From Latrodectus hesperus (taxonomy: Eukaryota; Arthropoda; Arachnida; Araneae; Theridiidae), in the NCBI GenBank assembly GCA_037975125.1, contig CM075851.1:77925063-77989062 (forward strand): DNA of 64,000 nucleotides, in the 5' to 3' direction. The notes below the pieces were generated by a model that was not told the origin of the DNA, searched no databases, and worked only from the letters and a program-made list of their open reading frames with translations. A program made the position numbers and the translations under genes. Below, piece after piece: positions 27,590 to 39,445 of the stretch. Every line of letters starts with the position of its first letter. The stretch's first letter is position 1.

Positions 27590-28085
27590 AGAATTATCTA
27601 AATTGGTTAAAAGGAAAACAAAGATAATGTTTTATAAAATCATTATAAGGCCAGTCTTACTTATGGCTCAGAAACCTGGGCCATGACAAAATCCCAGGAA
27701 AATCGACTGGCTATCTTTGAAAGAAAGGTTTTGAGGAAAGTTATGGATGCAATGAGCATCAACGGTATTTGGAGGCACAGATTCAACCGCGAACTGTATA
27801 TAAATAGGCAGATATCATCATCTACATAAAAGTCAACCGAATGAAATTTGCCGGGCACCTGAGAAGAATGAGTCCTGACTCTTTAACATCAAGAGTTTTT
27901 AACATCACTCTAAACCAATCGACCCTAGGGCAAGAGGGAGGCCCAAACTTAGATGAATCGACTAAATCGACGAGGATTTTGGAATTATAAAGTTAAAAAA
28001 ACTGGAGATCTATTTCCAGAACAAGATCATAATGGAAGAAGATCTGAAGAAGGCCTTGTCCCACAAGGGGCTGTCGAGTCAATAA
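27590..28085 (+). pseudogene. 3' end of a non-LTR retrotransposon (LINE) reverse transcriptase ORF
   Basis: In pieces the plus strand reads LTYGSETWAMTKSQENRLAI and FERKVLRKVM, WRHRFNRELY, then in another frame IKVNRMKFAGHLRRMSPDS and SRVFNITLN, and finally residues ending KGLSSQ plus TAA at 28083-28085. This is the conserved C-terminal tail of jockey/RTE-like ORF2 proteins downstream of the reverse transcriptase domain. Frameshifts and stops occur between blocks. The fragment is 5'-truncated, as is usual for LINE copies. The short 3' flank has no clear poly(A) tract. Confidence 0.75.
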
Positions 28086-28706
28086 AGAAGAAGAACATTG
28101 GAATCAACAACAATATAAAGCATACGAAAAAACAATCCTTTTAATATTTTTGAAATTTGCATAATAGTACACCTGATGAAAAACGTTTTTTTTATAGATG
28201 ATTGTCAAAATGATTGTTCTTCATTGTATATAATATCACACACATTTCAAAAATAATAAAAGGACTTTAGTTTCACATACTTTTTTTCATACATTCTTTT
28301 GATACATGTGTGTATTGTATTACACAAGACATGCATGATATCGTAAAATATATCGTTTTTCCCATCATTTCTGTAAAATTCATTTTGGTATCATTTCTTT
28401 AGAATTAAATGATTTTTTTCAATGAGATATTGTGTGCTTTATTCCGTATTCTCATCTCTGTTAGGCCAACGTGTTTCTTCATTCCGGTATTGACTCATTC
28501 GATTTTCCTGTTCATGTGCCATTAAATTTAATATTAAGATAATAGGGACATGTTTGAAATATCATGGTAAGCAAATATGTTGTGACATGAAATTCACTTG
28601 TTAACTGTAACTTTTGGTTGAATTAGAACTCGTAAACAAAAGTGATCCAACAGTGACGAACCAAATTTTCAATCTTCATCAATCAATTTTGTGTTTTCTC
28701 ATATTT

Positions 28707-28834
<128 letters not shown>

Positions 28835-29850
28835 AGCCTTTTCTCAACAATATTTTTACTTATTTTATCATACTTATCAATAGGTACATTCTTATTGTTC
28901 AATATTTATGGTCACATACTGCTAATCCCTTAATTTGAGAAGAAATGAAATCGTAACTATTATATCAAACAAATGAAAAAATGTTTTGTAATCCCATCCC
29001 TAATGAAATGAGATTAATAGCATGATAATTAGGTCAATAAAACACTAAAGATACTTTTTTCTTATTGAAAAAAAGTGGATAGATAAAATATTTTCTTAAA
29101 TAAAATTCTTTTCCAAATACTTGGAAGAAATGCTTTTCATTTCAAAATCGATTTCTAATAAAATTAAAAATGCTGTTTTTAATGATTATATAATTTATAT
29201 CCGAACTTTTGGGATTATTTTTACCTAAATCGATATATATTATTTATAATATGATGCTATGGAAACTGAAATTATATTAAACTATCGAATATATATTGCG
29301 TATTTTAAGCAAAACATTTTTATTAAGTATGTCTTTGAATTTTACATGCAATTGTTTTATTAAGTGAACAATGTTAAATTCTCCGTTTTATATATATTTA
29401 TCTCTCATATACTCTCATATCCTCTCTCAATATTAACATTTTATTAACTTTAGAAAAGGAATTTATCTAAAATTATTTTAATTTCCTCCTTTGTAGAGAA
29501 TAAAAATAACGAAAAATTTCTATGTGAATGTTTCTTTTCAGTATCGGAAAATGTTATTGCTTTGAAATGTTAAGAATTTTATTTCAATTAAATTTTAAAA
29601 ATATTCATTATTTTTCCAGTGAATATTTTAGATTATTTTTTAGTTAAAATTTTAATTTGATTACTCAGTTTTCATCTATTAAGTTTTTATATTAGCCAAA
29701 TTTATTCTATATAATAATGAAGAAATTAATTATATAGAAGTTATATAAATAATAATTATTAAATTTTTTCAGAAATGTTTTCAAAATCAAAGACATATCG
29801 CAGTAGGTGACCAAATGATAATTTTTTACCTGTAATAGTTCCGTCTTGAG

Positions 29851-30095
29851 GGAAAAGTGTAGCCGAGTGGTTCCTTTGTTTATTTGATAGTGTAATATTC
29901 TTTTAGACAAGACATTTTTAAACCGGCAACTCTCGCAGTTCTATCTTTTTTTTTTTTAAATTTTTTTTCTAAATAAAAAAATTATAAACTTATGAGATTT
30001 AATGTATATCGCCCGAAATTTGTAAGATATTTCTAAAGAATAATGCATTCTTCTGCATCATAATTCCATTATGGGGGTTGTGAGTTCGAATCTGA
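29851..30095 (+). repeat. Composite tRNA-like repeat, copy A
   Basis: A tRNA A-box-like motif TAGCCGAGTGG (29860-29870) is followed ~60 bp later by CCGGCAACTC and CGCAGTTCTATC (29923-29945), and by a B-box-like TGAGTTCGAATCT at 30081-30093. GAGTGG (29865-29870) is nearly complementary to CAACTC (29927-29932). It is the most diverged of four copies; the upstream AGATGGCA motif was not found. Confidence 0.6.
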
Positions 30096-30928
30096 AATTT
30101 GTGAAATTTTCCATGACAAAACATTTATCGTAATTATTACAGTAATTATGATGTTCATAACTTTCATCAAAAATAAAACTCAACAATAAAATTGGGTAGA
30201 ATATTTTAATTTTCAATCTCTTGCACAGTCTCAGCTAGCTAATTTTTTCATTTTCAAATTAATTCTCAACACATGTAGTATAAATTACCACTGACTTATT
30301 TTCTTATACATACAATTTTTTTTAACTAGGGTTGTAAAATAAAATTAAATATTTCAATTACGACACATAAAATCAATCTTATTCTCACCCCAACTTTGTA
30401 ATTAAATTCTCTAATCACAAGTTTTAAGAGATCGTAGGATCACCAAGTAAATTTCTGAATTTGTAAATTCGATTCCAGTTTAGTTCTTCGAAGTTGATAC
30501 TTTAAATCTAATTCATTATCATGTTTTTTACTCTGATAGATTTTGAATTTTTATAAAAATTTGAAGTTTCCTTTTTTTTCTCATAATTTCTAAAGCTTTA
30601 CATCATTTTTCTTGATGTAAGGAAAGAAGAATAAATGTCATTAATTTAATATCTATTTAGTATCCTTCTCTTTTTGCTCAATAAATAAATAAAATGAAAA
30701 AATAAAATTCCATGCAACTTAAAAACTCTTTGAAAATTCATCAAGGTGAGTATGATGTTTGTCTTTAACTGTGTTTATGCTTTTAAGAATATGTGTCATG
30801 GTTCATTTTCACAATAAAATAAAATATAAAGTCTCATTGATTCATATTTAATTTCATCAATATTATTTCAAAAATTTTCGTGGATGTGACGTTTCATACT
30901 TTCAAACAAATTTATTATATTTAAATAA

Positions 30929-30932
<4 letters not shown>

Positions 30933-31003
<71 letters not shown>
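30933..31003. repeat. (AT)n microsatellite, ~71 bp
   Basis: An uninterrupted AT tract in intergenic DNA between composite repeats A and B. Confidence 0.96.
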
Positions 31004-31006
<3 letters not shown>

Positions 31007-31747
31007 CCACAGAAACTAATAGATATTATTATATTTGTAACTTTTAAATTTTAAGATTTGATTTCACATGTGAGTACTTATTAAAATGTTATTTAAAATT
31101 TAAGTATGAAACAGAAATAAATATTGTATGTTATAAAATGTAAATAGAAATGAATTCAAATGAAAATATATACTTTGCATCAAGCAATTTATCCAAATCT
31201 ATCCAGCTTAACAAACCATTCACAAATATGTTAATAGCTGCGCTTTCTGATCAAATTTTTAAAAGTAGAAGATTCTGTATGAATGATACTTCTAGCTTTA
31301 TTTCAAACGATAATAGAACGAAATATAATTAAAATACATTATAGTAGTTACAAAAATGCTACTTGAAATCAAAATTTATGCATATAATAATAATAACACC
31401 TTTTTCTTGTAATAGAAATAAATATAAGATATATTATTCGCGATTAAAAACGATATTTAATTTTGTAAGGAAAATCAGCTAAGTTTGAAACCAACAGCTT
31501 TTAAGTGAATACAATGTTCTATCGTGGAATAACCTGTAGAGATGATTAAAATTTTCCTCTGAAAATATTAGCTATTTATGAATAAAAATTTTCGATAAGA
31601 ACTTAATCGCTAAAAAAAAAACACGATTGCTCCAGCAGAAGTCAATTTAAAAGACTGCTATTCGAGTTTATAAAAGAGATTTGTATCATTCATTCAACTA
31701 TATTCTATAGTAAAAAAGTGAAAATAGAAAAAGTAACAAATTGCAGA

Positions 31748-31766
31748 ATACACTGCCATCTATTGG
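31748..31766 (-). repeat. Orphan inverted copy of the AGATGGCAGTGTA motif
   Basis: The reverse complement, CAATAGATGGCAGTGTA, is identical to the head of composite repeat C (35422-35438), but no tRNA-like part follows. A related TTAATAGATGGCAGCATAA lies at ~34311 on the plus strand, also alone. Confidence 0.5.
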
Positions 31767-32972
31767 GAAAATTTTTCGAAAAGATGTCGATTTTGAGAAT
31801 TTTAACAAAATTTCTATAAAAGTGGCGATATTTAAAAGGTTTTAAATAACTTCATACATTAAGTATTTAAAATTTTTATTTGTAATAGATATCGCGTCTA
31901 ATCTACTTATGAAAGTCTGTTTTCAACTTTGGGAAATGAATATTGTCTCGCATATTTTATGTGCAGAATTTATAAGCAAATCGTAAGTCTTTATTCTAGA
32001 GACGAAACAAAAAAGTCAGCGTTAATTTACAACAAAAACAAGCATGATGATATTCTTCATCTGCTTTTCTAGAATTCATAGGGATTATTTCTAAAGTAAC
32101 CAGGCAGTGGATATAAAAAAATAGTTGTTCTATCAAAAAAAAAATAATAATAGCCATGAAGTCATTCAACAATATTTATTGCCAGCAGCACAGATTAAGG
32201 CATCGCAACTTATTCACGAAAAAAAAAAAAAAAAGGTACAAGTGAAATATTTAAACAAATAATAATCTTTAATTCATGTATATTTTAAAAGTGTCATTAA
32301 AATGAGATAAATTTTAAAATACTTATTATTTAAAGGGCATATTTTGTTTTCGTTAATGTTTTGGAATTACTATTATATATAAAAAAATAAGCGTTTTAAT
32401 TTTATTTTGAATGAAATATATTTATCAGTATTTTCCTTCAGTTATTTGAATGACTTGAAAATTAAAATGAGTGTGATGATGCAAATATTTATATAAAAAT
32501 TTATTCATAATGTATTCATTTGTAACTTATAACATAGCATGTAAATAAGCACAAATGAAACATAAATGATTTACTTAAAAAAATGCCTTTAAAAACATTT
32601 TGTCTGAATTTATAAACAAATAAAATGTATTTTTTATTGGATTCTGAAATATTATATATATAAACTATTTCTAAGGACTAAGAAATTTCCTTGAAACTCT
32701 GTAATTGCATTTACAAAATGAATATGCCGATGAATTTTATAATCATAAAATATGTTAATTTAAAATTTTTGATAGCTGATAAATTTGGATTCTTGAGGAC
32801 AATTTAACATTTTATCCAAAATTAAGTTATTAAAATGTAATTTAATAACTGAAAATACTATAGTAAACTTATTAACTTATGTTTCATAATATAAAGTTGA
32901 AAAAAAAATAAGAACCGATTATAATGGTATATTTAGTACTTATTTTTTCACTTTATAGTACGAAACATAAGC

Positions 32973-33290
32973 GATAGATGGCAACGTATATTTATAATTT
33001 TTGAATTGTGTCTGTTGTCTTAAAAAATTAACGCTTCTGCAAGCGGCAGGCTTGGCCGAACGGTTCCTTCGCCTAATCGGACCGCAAATTCGTGATATCG
33101 AGTAAAAACCGTTGGTGCTGTCCTGCCTTTTGCAATTTTTTTTAACTTTCAGTTATTGGAGGACTTTTGTTGATCTTTCTTCTCTTTATGAGAAACTGCC
33201 AAAATAAGGTTTTCATTATAAGTTATAGGTTATTTTCACAAGCAAATTCAGCGCTTCATGCTATTCGAATCGCCGTGAGTTCGATACCAA
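32973..33290 (+). repeat. Composite tRNA-like repeat, copy B
   Basis: The order is GATAGATGGCA at 32973, GGCAGG at 33045-33050, A-box-like TTGGCCGAACGG to 33063, CCGTT at 33109-33113, CCTGCC at 33122-33127, and GTGAGTTCGATACC at ~33275-33288. GGCAGG pairs with CCTGCC and AACGG (33059-33063) pairs with CCGTT. The segment CGGACCGCAAATTCG between them resembles an anticodon arm. A T-rich tract follows the stem. Confidence 0.75.
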
Positions 33291-35422
33291 CTTTTATTGT
33301 GATATTTTTCTTTTGATGTAATAACTTAGTTTATTTTTATTTAATCTTTCAAGCATGTATGTCTGCTTCTATCAAACGAATAGGTTAATTCAAGTAATAG
33401 AAAAAAATTAAAAATATCACTGAAAATTATAAAATTTGAAAAATTAAAATCGATAAAATTAAATACTACCTTTGAAAATGTGTTACGTATTTTTTTACTG
33501 AAATTAATGTTCAAAGAAAATAATTATTAAATTAGTGATTGACACGGGAATAATTTTAAAATTTCGGTGACATTTTTAATAATCCTAAAGCACTTTATCT
33601 ATTCCTTTTATATTTTAAAATCTGTTTTAATTCTTTTTATCTTAAAATTTCAATAACAGCATTGAATTAATTTTGTGATATCTTAGTACTATCTTGGATG
33701 TTTTCTTCATATTTGCGAATATTACTAATGTTTTTATTTAGAAAGGCCAATATTTGTTTTTACAAGAAAATGCGAATTTCCATAAAAAATTTATAATAAG
33801 AATATTGAGAAGCAGTATATTTTTAACAACTTTTTCATTTTTCGATGAATACATAAATCTCTTGTTCCTGTTCATTTTGCAATAAGCATTTTGTTACTAA
33901 GTGATATGGATTAAATGGCAAAAAATATATTATCAGGAAAATGTGAAGCAAAACAATCAATAGTGAAGTCTCAATAAATAATTGTAATAACCTACACATA
34001 TAAATAGATTATAGAATATAGTTTTAACCCATTAATTACCACAGTGATGATTTTTTACTGAACTCTTAATTTCTTATTTAAATTGTTTGTCATAGAATTC
34101 TGAAATTTTGTGTGACACAAAATGAATATTCGCATTTTTTATTTTAATTAATGTAGATTTCGGAAAATCAATATACTTTATTGTTAAATTAATCAGAATA
34201 AAAAATGATATCATTAAATTTTGCATGGATTTATCATTTGCTTTATTAATTCTTTATATCACAGAATATTGAATAAAATATTATTTATTTTTGAATATCG
34301 GAAGCTTTAATAGATGGCAGCATAATCGCTTGGAATATCATTGGGGTGAAATTTATTCAATTTGTTTATATTTTATATATATATGCAGTACAAGTAAAAT
34401 AATATTATATTTACAATCTTTATTCAATCAAGATTTCTTAGTTTAATATAATACAGTTTTCATATGAAGTTTCTGTAAATTATTGCCATAAAATTTTTAT
34501 ACAGAAAAAAAGGGGAAAAAAAAAATAATAAACTGAGGCAAATATCACTCTACTTGGAAAATGTTAAAAATTGTTTTAGTAATGTAAATTAAATGGAAAA
34601 GTTATATTGTTTGTTGTGACAGACTTTATAGTATTTTCTTATTTATTACATAACAATGATTATTCGTCAATAATCTCCGGCGAAGCTGAAAAAAATCCTT
34701 TATGTGCTGTTGTTTTCTATAAAATGTAGCTTGAAGTTTATTTGAAAGGAATTGAATTTAATATTTCAAAAATCAGGTGATTAGTAAAATAAATGTTCTA
34801 TTTTTTGAATTTTAAAATTAAATTTTATATAAAACTAATTTAAAAATCGTTTATTGTACCCTTAAAAGAATATAAAGATAGAGATTAATTTCAATAAAAC
34901 ACGCACACATACACACATGATTCATAAAACTATTCAAAGCAGTTTATTATTTTCCAATCATATCTAATATCCTATTGTATTTGACAAATTCTGTTCTAGA
35001 TTCCAAAATATTTCATGAACTTTGTAATATATTAAAAAAAACAATACTTTTTCCTCTCATTAGAGACTATTTTTTTATAAGCTGCACATGTATATGTATT
35101 TTTATTAGGTATTTATTATTAGGTTCTCAATGTCATCTGTAAGAAACTTTTCGTTGCTAGTTACAGTTATTCTTTCATTTATTTATATTTTTCGTTTTTG
35201 TTTCTGATTGCTTATTTAAAATGACGAAAAAGAACCCAACTAACTTTTAGTACGCTCTACATAATCACTTTGACAGTGGAAGTACTTTTTACATAAGAGG
35301 AATTAACTTAATGAGATTCATATTACTATCCATTTTACAAACATATTTTTTCTATCCTGACAAAAATATATTGTCTTCTTTGCGAAGTATATGATTTATT
35401 AAGAAAAGTTTTCAAAATTAAC

Positions 35423-35728
35423 AATAGATGGCAGTGTATATTAAAAAGTGAAATTCTTTATATACTTAAATAATCATCCATTTGTCGGGTAGGCATAGCT
35501 TAGCGGTTACTTCGCTTATTTGATATTGAAACTTCATTTGAGACTTTTCCAAGCCGGCCGCTGGCGCTGTCCTACCTTTTATAATTTTTTCCCCCACCCA
35601 GAAATTTTTTTTTATAATTATGAGAACAAATTTACATGGCCAGACAGGTGGATGATTTTTTAAAATTAAGCACAGTCTGTCTTTCTGATGTCACAGTTCC
35701 ACCTATGAGGTTGTGAGTTCGAATCCGA
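35423..35728 (+). repeat. Composite tRNA-like repeat, copy C
   Basis: The order matches copy B: AATAGATGGCAGTGTATA at 35423, GGTAGG at 35488-35493, A-box-like TAGCTTAGCGG, CCGCT at 35558-35562, CCTACC at 35571-35576, and GTGAGTTCGAATCC at ~35713-35726. Both stems carry paired changes relative to copies B and D (GGTAGG/CCTACC and AGCGG/CCGCT), so pairing is kept. Confidence 0.78.
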
Positions 35729-36767
35729 GAAATTAATCACGTGAAATTTAACTTTATGATTTTAATTAAATTTACAACTTTGCAAAAAGTTTGAAATAAA
35801 ACAAACAAAAAAATTATTCTTTTAAAATAAATGACACTTTTCTGTAAATTTTTTTTCCATGAAACCAAGGGATAACATTTAATCAAATTTTGAATAATTT
35901 TTTTTTTTAAATTTAAAACGGGATTTCTTTATTGAAGATGACTTTGCTTACTTATTAATTTTCATAATCAGTTCCAAATTTTGGGTAAGATATACTACGA
36001 AAAGTAATTTCATAACTTTTAAATAAAACTGTTAATAAATACTATCGTATTTCACATTTTCTAGAGATGAAAAACTACAATCATTTCTCCAAATGGATTT
36101 TAGGTGTAAAATAGCTTATTTACAAGATCTTTCAACTTATAAATAATTTAGTGTCGTCGTTGTAAACGAAGACTGTGCAATTAGTTTAACTATAATCGTG
36201 GAAAATATTTAAATGAAAAATAATCTTTTTTTGTTTTGAAGTCAAAACTTAGATTCTAAAAATATATTAAAAAATACATTATAATACCAGTATTGAAAGT
36301 CATTATGGATATATAGGAATGTGAATATGTACTTTACATGACAAGCAAAGAAATAAAAATTTTACTATAGTAAAAATATAACAAAAAAATAAGTATAAGA
36401 AATAATTTTAATAAAAAATATAAGTATAAATATTTGGTTTAAATATTTGATTAATAATGAACACTTCATTACGTACCATTGTATTTGATATATATTTTAG
36501 ATAAAAATATTTACTTATAATTGTTTATCTATCATATTTTCATTTTCTGTAGTGTAACTCACAATAATTGAAAACATGAATGATAAACAATTGTAAGTAA
36601 ATAATATGTATTTGTATTATTTCAGTAATATTTAAGTGCCAAGAAACACTAGTTATAATTACTAATGAATAGCTAGAAAAATGACACCTATTTAATGGTG
36701 TATTTATAAAATTTAACAAACAGGTTATTTTAAATACTATTAAATACATCTATTAAATAGGATATTT

Positions 36768-36868
36768 GAGCGCTGGGGATTTCACATCCCAGAGTCCTCG
36801 ATCAGGAAAATAGGTAGGGGCACTGTAGGCTTTGACCCACTTGGGCTGTCGTGCTGCAGGTTTAGTTT
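36768..36868 (+). repeat. 5'-truncated SINE sharing its tail with the 41.3-kb SINE
   Basis: The stretch CACTGTAGGCTTTGACCCAC followed by TTGGGCTGTCGTGCTGCAG (36821-36859) lines up with 41539-41580 with scattered differences. Its 5' part (GGGGATTTCACATCCCAGAG) is diverged. The short GC-rich island sits in very AT-rich DNA. Confidence 0.6.
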
Positions 36869-37703
36869 TTTATTTTAAATACACATATAGTTTTATATAC
36901 TTTTATTTCTTGGATCTTAATTTTTTTTAAGTTTTTATTTAAAAACACTAATTCATATTTACATAATCAAATTGAATGCGTGAAAATGTATTGAATTTTT
37001 TATACATTTAACTGCCTTTTCTTGTAAATTCATATAATTTTTAACGATTTTAAGTTAAAGATAAAAATGTGCTATGATTATTTCTAAAATCCAGAAATTT
37101 TTTGATAACTTGAAAAATAGAACGAAAATGTAAAGACTATACTTATAATATAACCTTGTATACTTTCGTTTCTCTATATTATTTGCTGAGATTTTTTTTT
37201 TATGCCATGGTCATTTATGGGTTGAATTACCTGGAACTGGTATTGCATCTAATATAAAATACTTTTTTTTTTGGAAAGTTTTGTTATCAAAGGTAGAATT
37301 CACACAAGGGGAATATTCTGTTGCAAGGTATAACCTATAATTTAGAATTCAAACAAAGGACTTTTCAATATACTTTACGCCGCACATAATATGACTCGTA
37401 TATGTACAAGTGTTGTAAAAAAAAAGGATAATTATGTTTTATTGGTGATTTTTGTTGGTTGGTAAAAAAGTGAATAATTCGTGCATTTTACATAAGAAAA
37501 CAAAAAATTTGATATGTGGTATAGTAAATGAGCTTCAACAAAGGATATGATTCCTAATAACCGATATTAATGCTGCACATTTGCAAATCATACATTCTTT
37601 GAAATTATAAAAAAGAAAGCTTAATATCTACCACACTTATAGAAGAAAGGTAGAAACCAAAAAAACTTCTCCTTAAAAATGCTTAAAACTGTTTTATTCA
37701 GAG

Positions 37704-37760
37704 GAATATTTTTAACATGAGAATATTTTTAACCTGGGAGTATTTTTAACTTGGGAATAT
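37704..37760. repeat. 17-bp tandem repeat, three copies plus a partial
   Basis: Units GAATATTTTTAACATGA, GAATATTTTTAACCTGG and GAGTATTTTTAACTTGG run head to tail, then GAATAT. It is a minisatellite-like tract with no known role. Confidence 0.75.
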
Positions 37761-38094
37761 GCTGGATAAACCATTCGGAAGATTCCTTCACAGCTCTCAA
37801 AAAAAGCTGCTCACTATCTGAGCATATTATCATATGACATTATTGCTTATAAAAGCGAATTCATTCTAAGAGCTAAAACAGATATAAAATCATATCGCTG
37901 AATCATTATTGCTCAATTTTTTATAAAGACTAGTTTTCATAGTTTGATAAAGGATAGTTATTGGTAGAAATAACGTGTCCACATTATTATTCCGTTTCTA
38001 CCAAAATGGATACTTTTATAGATTACATGCAATACAATTTCGCTCACAAACGAAATTGTCTATTATGAGAATATTCACATTTTCAAGTTGTATA

Positions 38095-38270
38095 TTGTCA
38101 TCCCAGCTACTGTTGAACAAAGTTTGGCTTTAGCATGCACACTTGTCGGGATGGGTGTTTGGGAGTTTTCTGGGTTTCCTCCCTTGCGATACATGAATAT
38201 GACCCACTATCGATAAAAAAGTTATAGTGCAAAGGAACGTACGCAGTGAATACGAAAATGCTTTATGATG
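38095..38270 (+). repeat. Decayed interspersed repeat (SINE-like)
   Basis: GTCGGGATGGGTGTTTGGG and TGGGTTTCCTCCCTTGCGAT (38145-38190) resemble a pattern I recall from arthropod tRNA-SINE tails. No A- or B-box is left. Limits and family are uncertain. Confidence 0.35.
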
Positions 38271-39142
38271 ACTTCAGGCTGTTAACTACACGGTGTTAAA
38301 ATTGTGTATTATAGTTTAACTTGTCGCTGAAAATCATGTCTAACTTATTTCGTCCCTATTTTAGCTACTTCTGCATCCACCTATTACCAGAAATATTGCT
38401 AATCTCTTGTCAAAGGAACACAAGTTATAGACCAGAAAGTATAAAAATCTACATAATGGAGTCGATTTCGAATAGTAAAAGTCAAAATTCTAGTATCAGT
38501 ACCTCTATGAAGGTGGTAATGGAAAAAAAGTCTTTCATAGCCTGATTCCTTCTTACTGTTATTCATAAATACAGATTTTATGTTATCACATCAATAAAAA
38601 GTCACAAAATCTGGGGAACATTTTAAATTTTCAGAAATTGATTCTACAGTTTGGAGAACTCTCTTTAAAATAATCACTAAATGTTGAAAACGGTTTATGG
38701 CCCTGACCGATTCGAAGTCACCAGTTCAACTAAGTTATACACAGAAACGTTCCTTAAAATTATTGAAATTGTTGGAAATCTGTCAACGTGTGCCTGCTGT
38801 TTTTAACCAATTGAAAATATTTTAGTAAATAATTAAGTTCTAATTTATAAATACTTTGTAATAAATTTAAGACATATCTTGTTCAGAAGGTTGTAAAAAT
38901 GGGAAAAAATAGTTTAAGATTTATGTTAGATTATACCGTAATAACTAATTTTTAAAAATTTAATAAATTTCAAAACACTTAAATTAATATGTTGCTGAAG
39001 AAATTTCTTATTACTTATAAACCAATTTTCAAAAAGACTAATTTTAAGGAATACATTCATGAGATATAGATATTAAAAGATTTTAAAATTAATTTGACGA
39101 AAGTTTTTAGTTTGACTAATTTGTGTCTCAAGATTTCTCCGT

Positions 39143-39445
39143 CAGATGGCAATACATTCTAAAATTTATATCTTGTTTTGAATGTCTTCTTATTTAACAG
39201 TCAATTCTGTTGGCAGGCGTAGCCGAACGGGTACTTCGCTCTATCGCACCTTGCGGTTTGCATTATAAACCGTTGGCGCAGTCCTGCTATTTTAATTTTA
39301 ATTGACTCTAATCAAAAAAATTACATTTCAAGATAAATAAATATATTATCACGCACATACTCATGTGTGAAATGCTTGCTTCAACTTTTTCTATTTCCTT
39401 AACTGACACTCGTGATGTTTGAGGGTACCTGGTTCGATCCCAGTT
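39143..39445 (+). repeat. Composite tRNA-like repeat, copy D
   Basis: The order is CAGATGGCAATACAT at 39143, GGCAGG at 39212-39217, A-box TAGCCGAACGG to 39230, CCGTT at 39270-39274, CCTGCT at 39283-39288, and GGTTCGATCCC at 39431-39441, a near-perfect B-box. The outer stem keeps five Watson-Crick pairs plus a G-U, and the inner stem is AACGG/CCGTT. Confidence 0.75.

Noticed and set aside
37704..37760. Short direct repeats as a CRISPR-like array
   Set aside because: The units are contiguous without spacers and the genome is eukaryotic; this is a minisatellite.
39212..39441. True tRNA gene(s) in the composite repeats
   Set aside because: The stem is tRNA-like but lacks a T-arm at the expected place, and the B-box is over 200 bp away.
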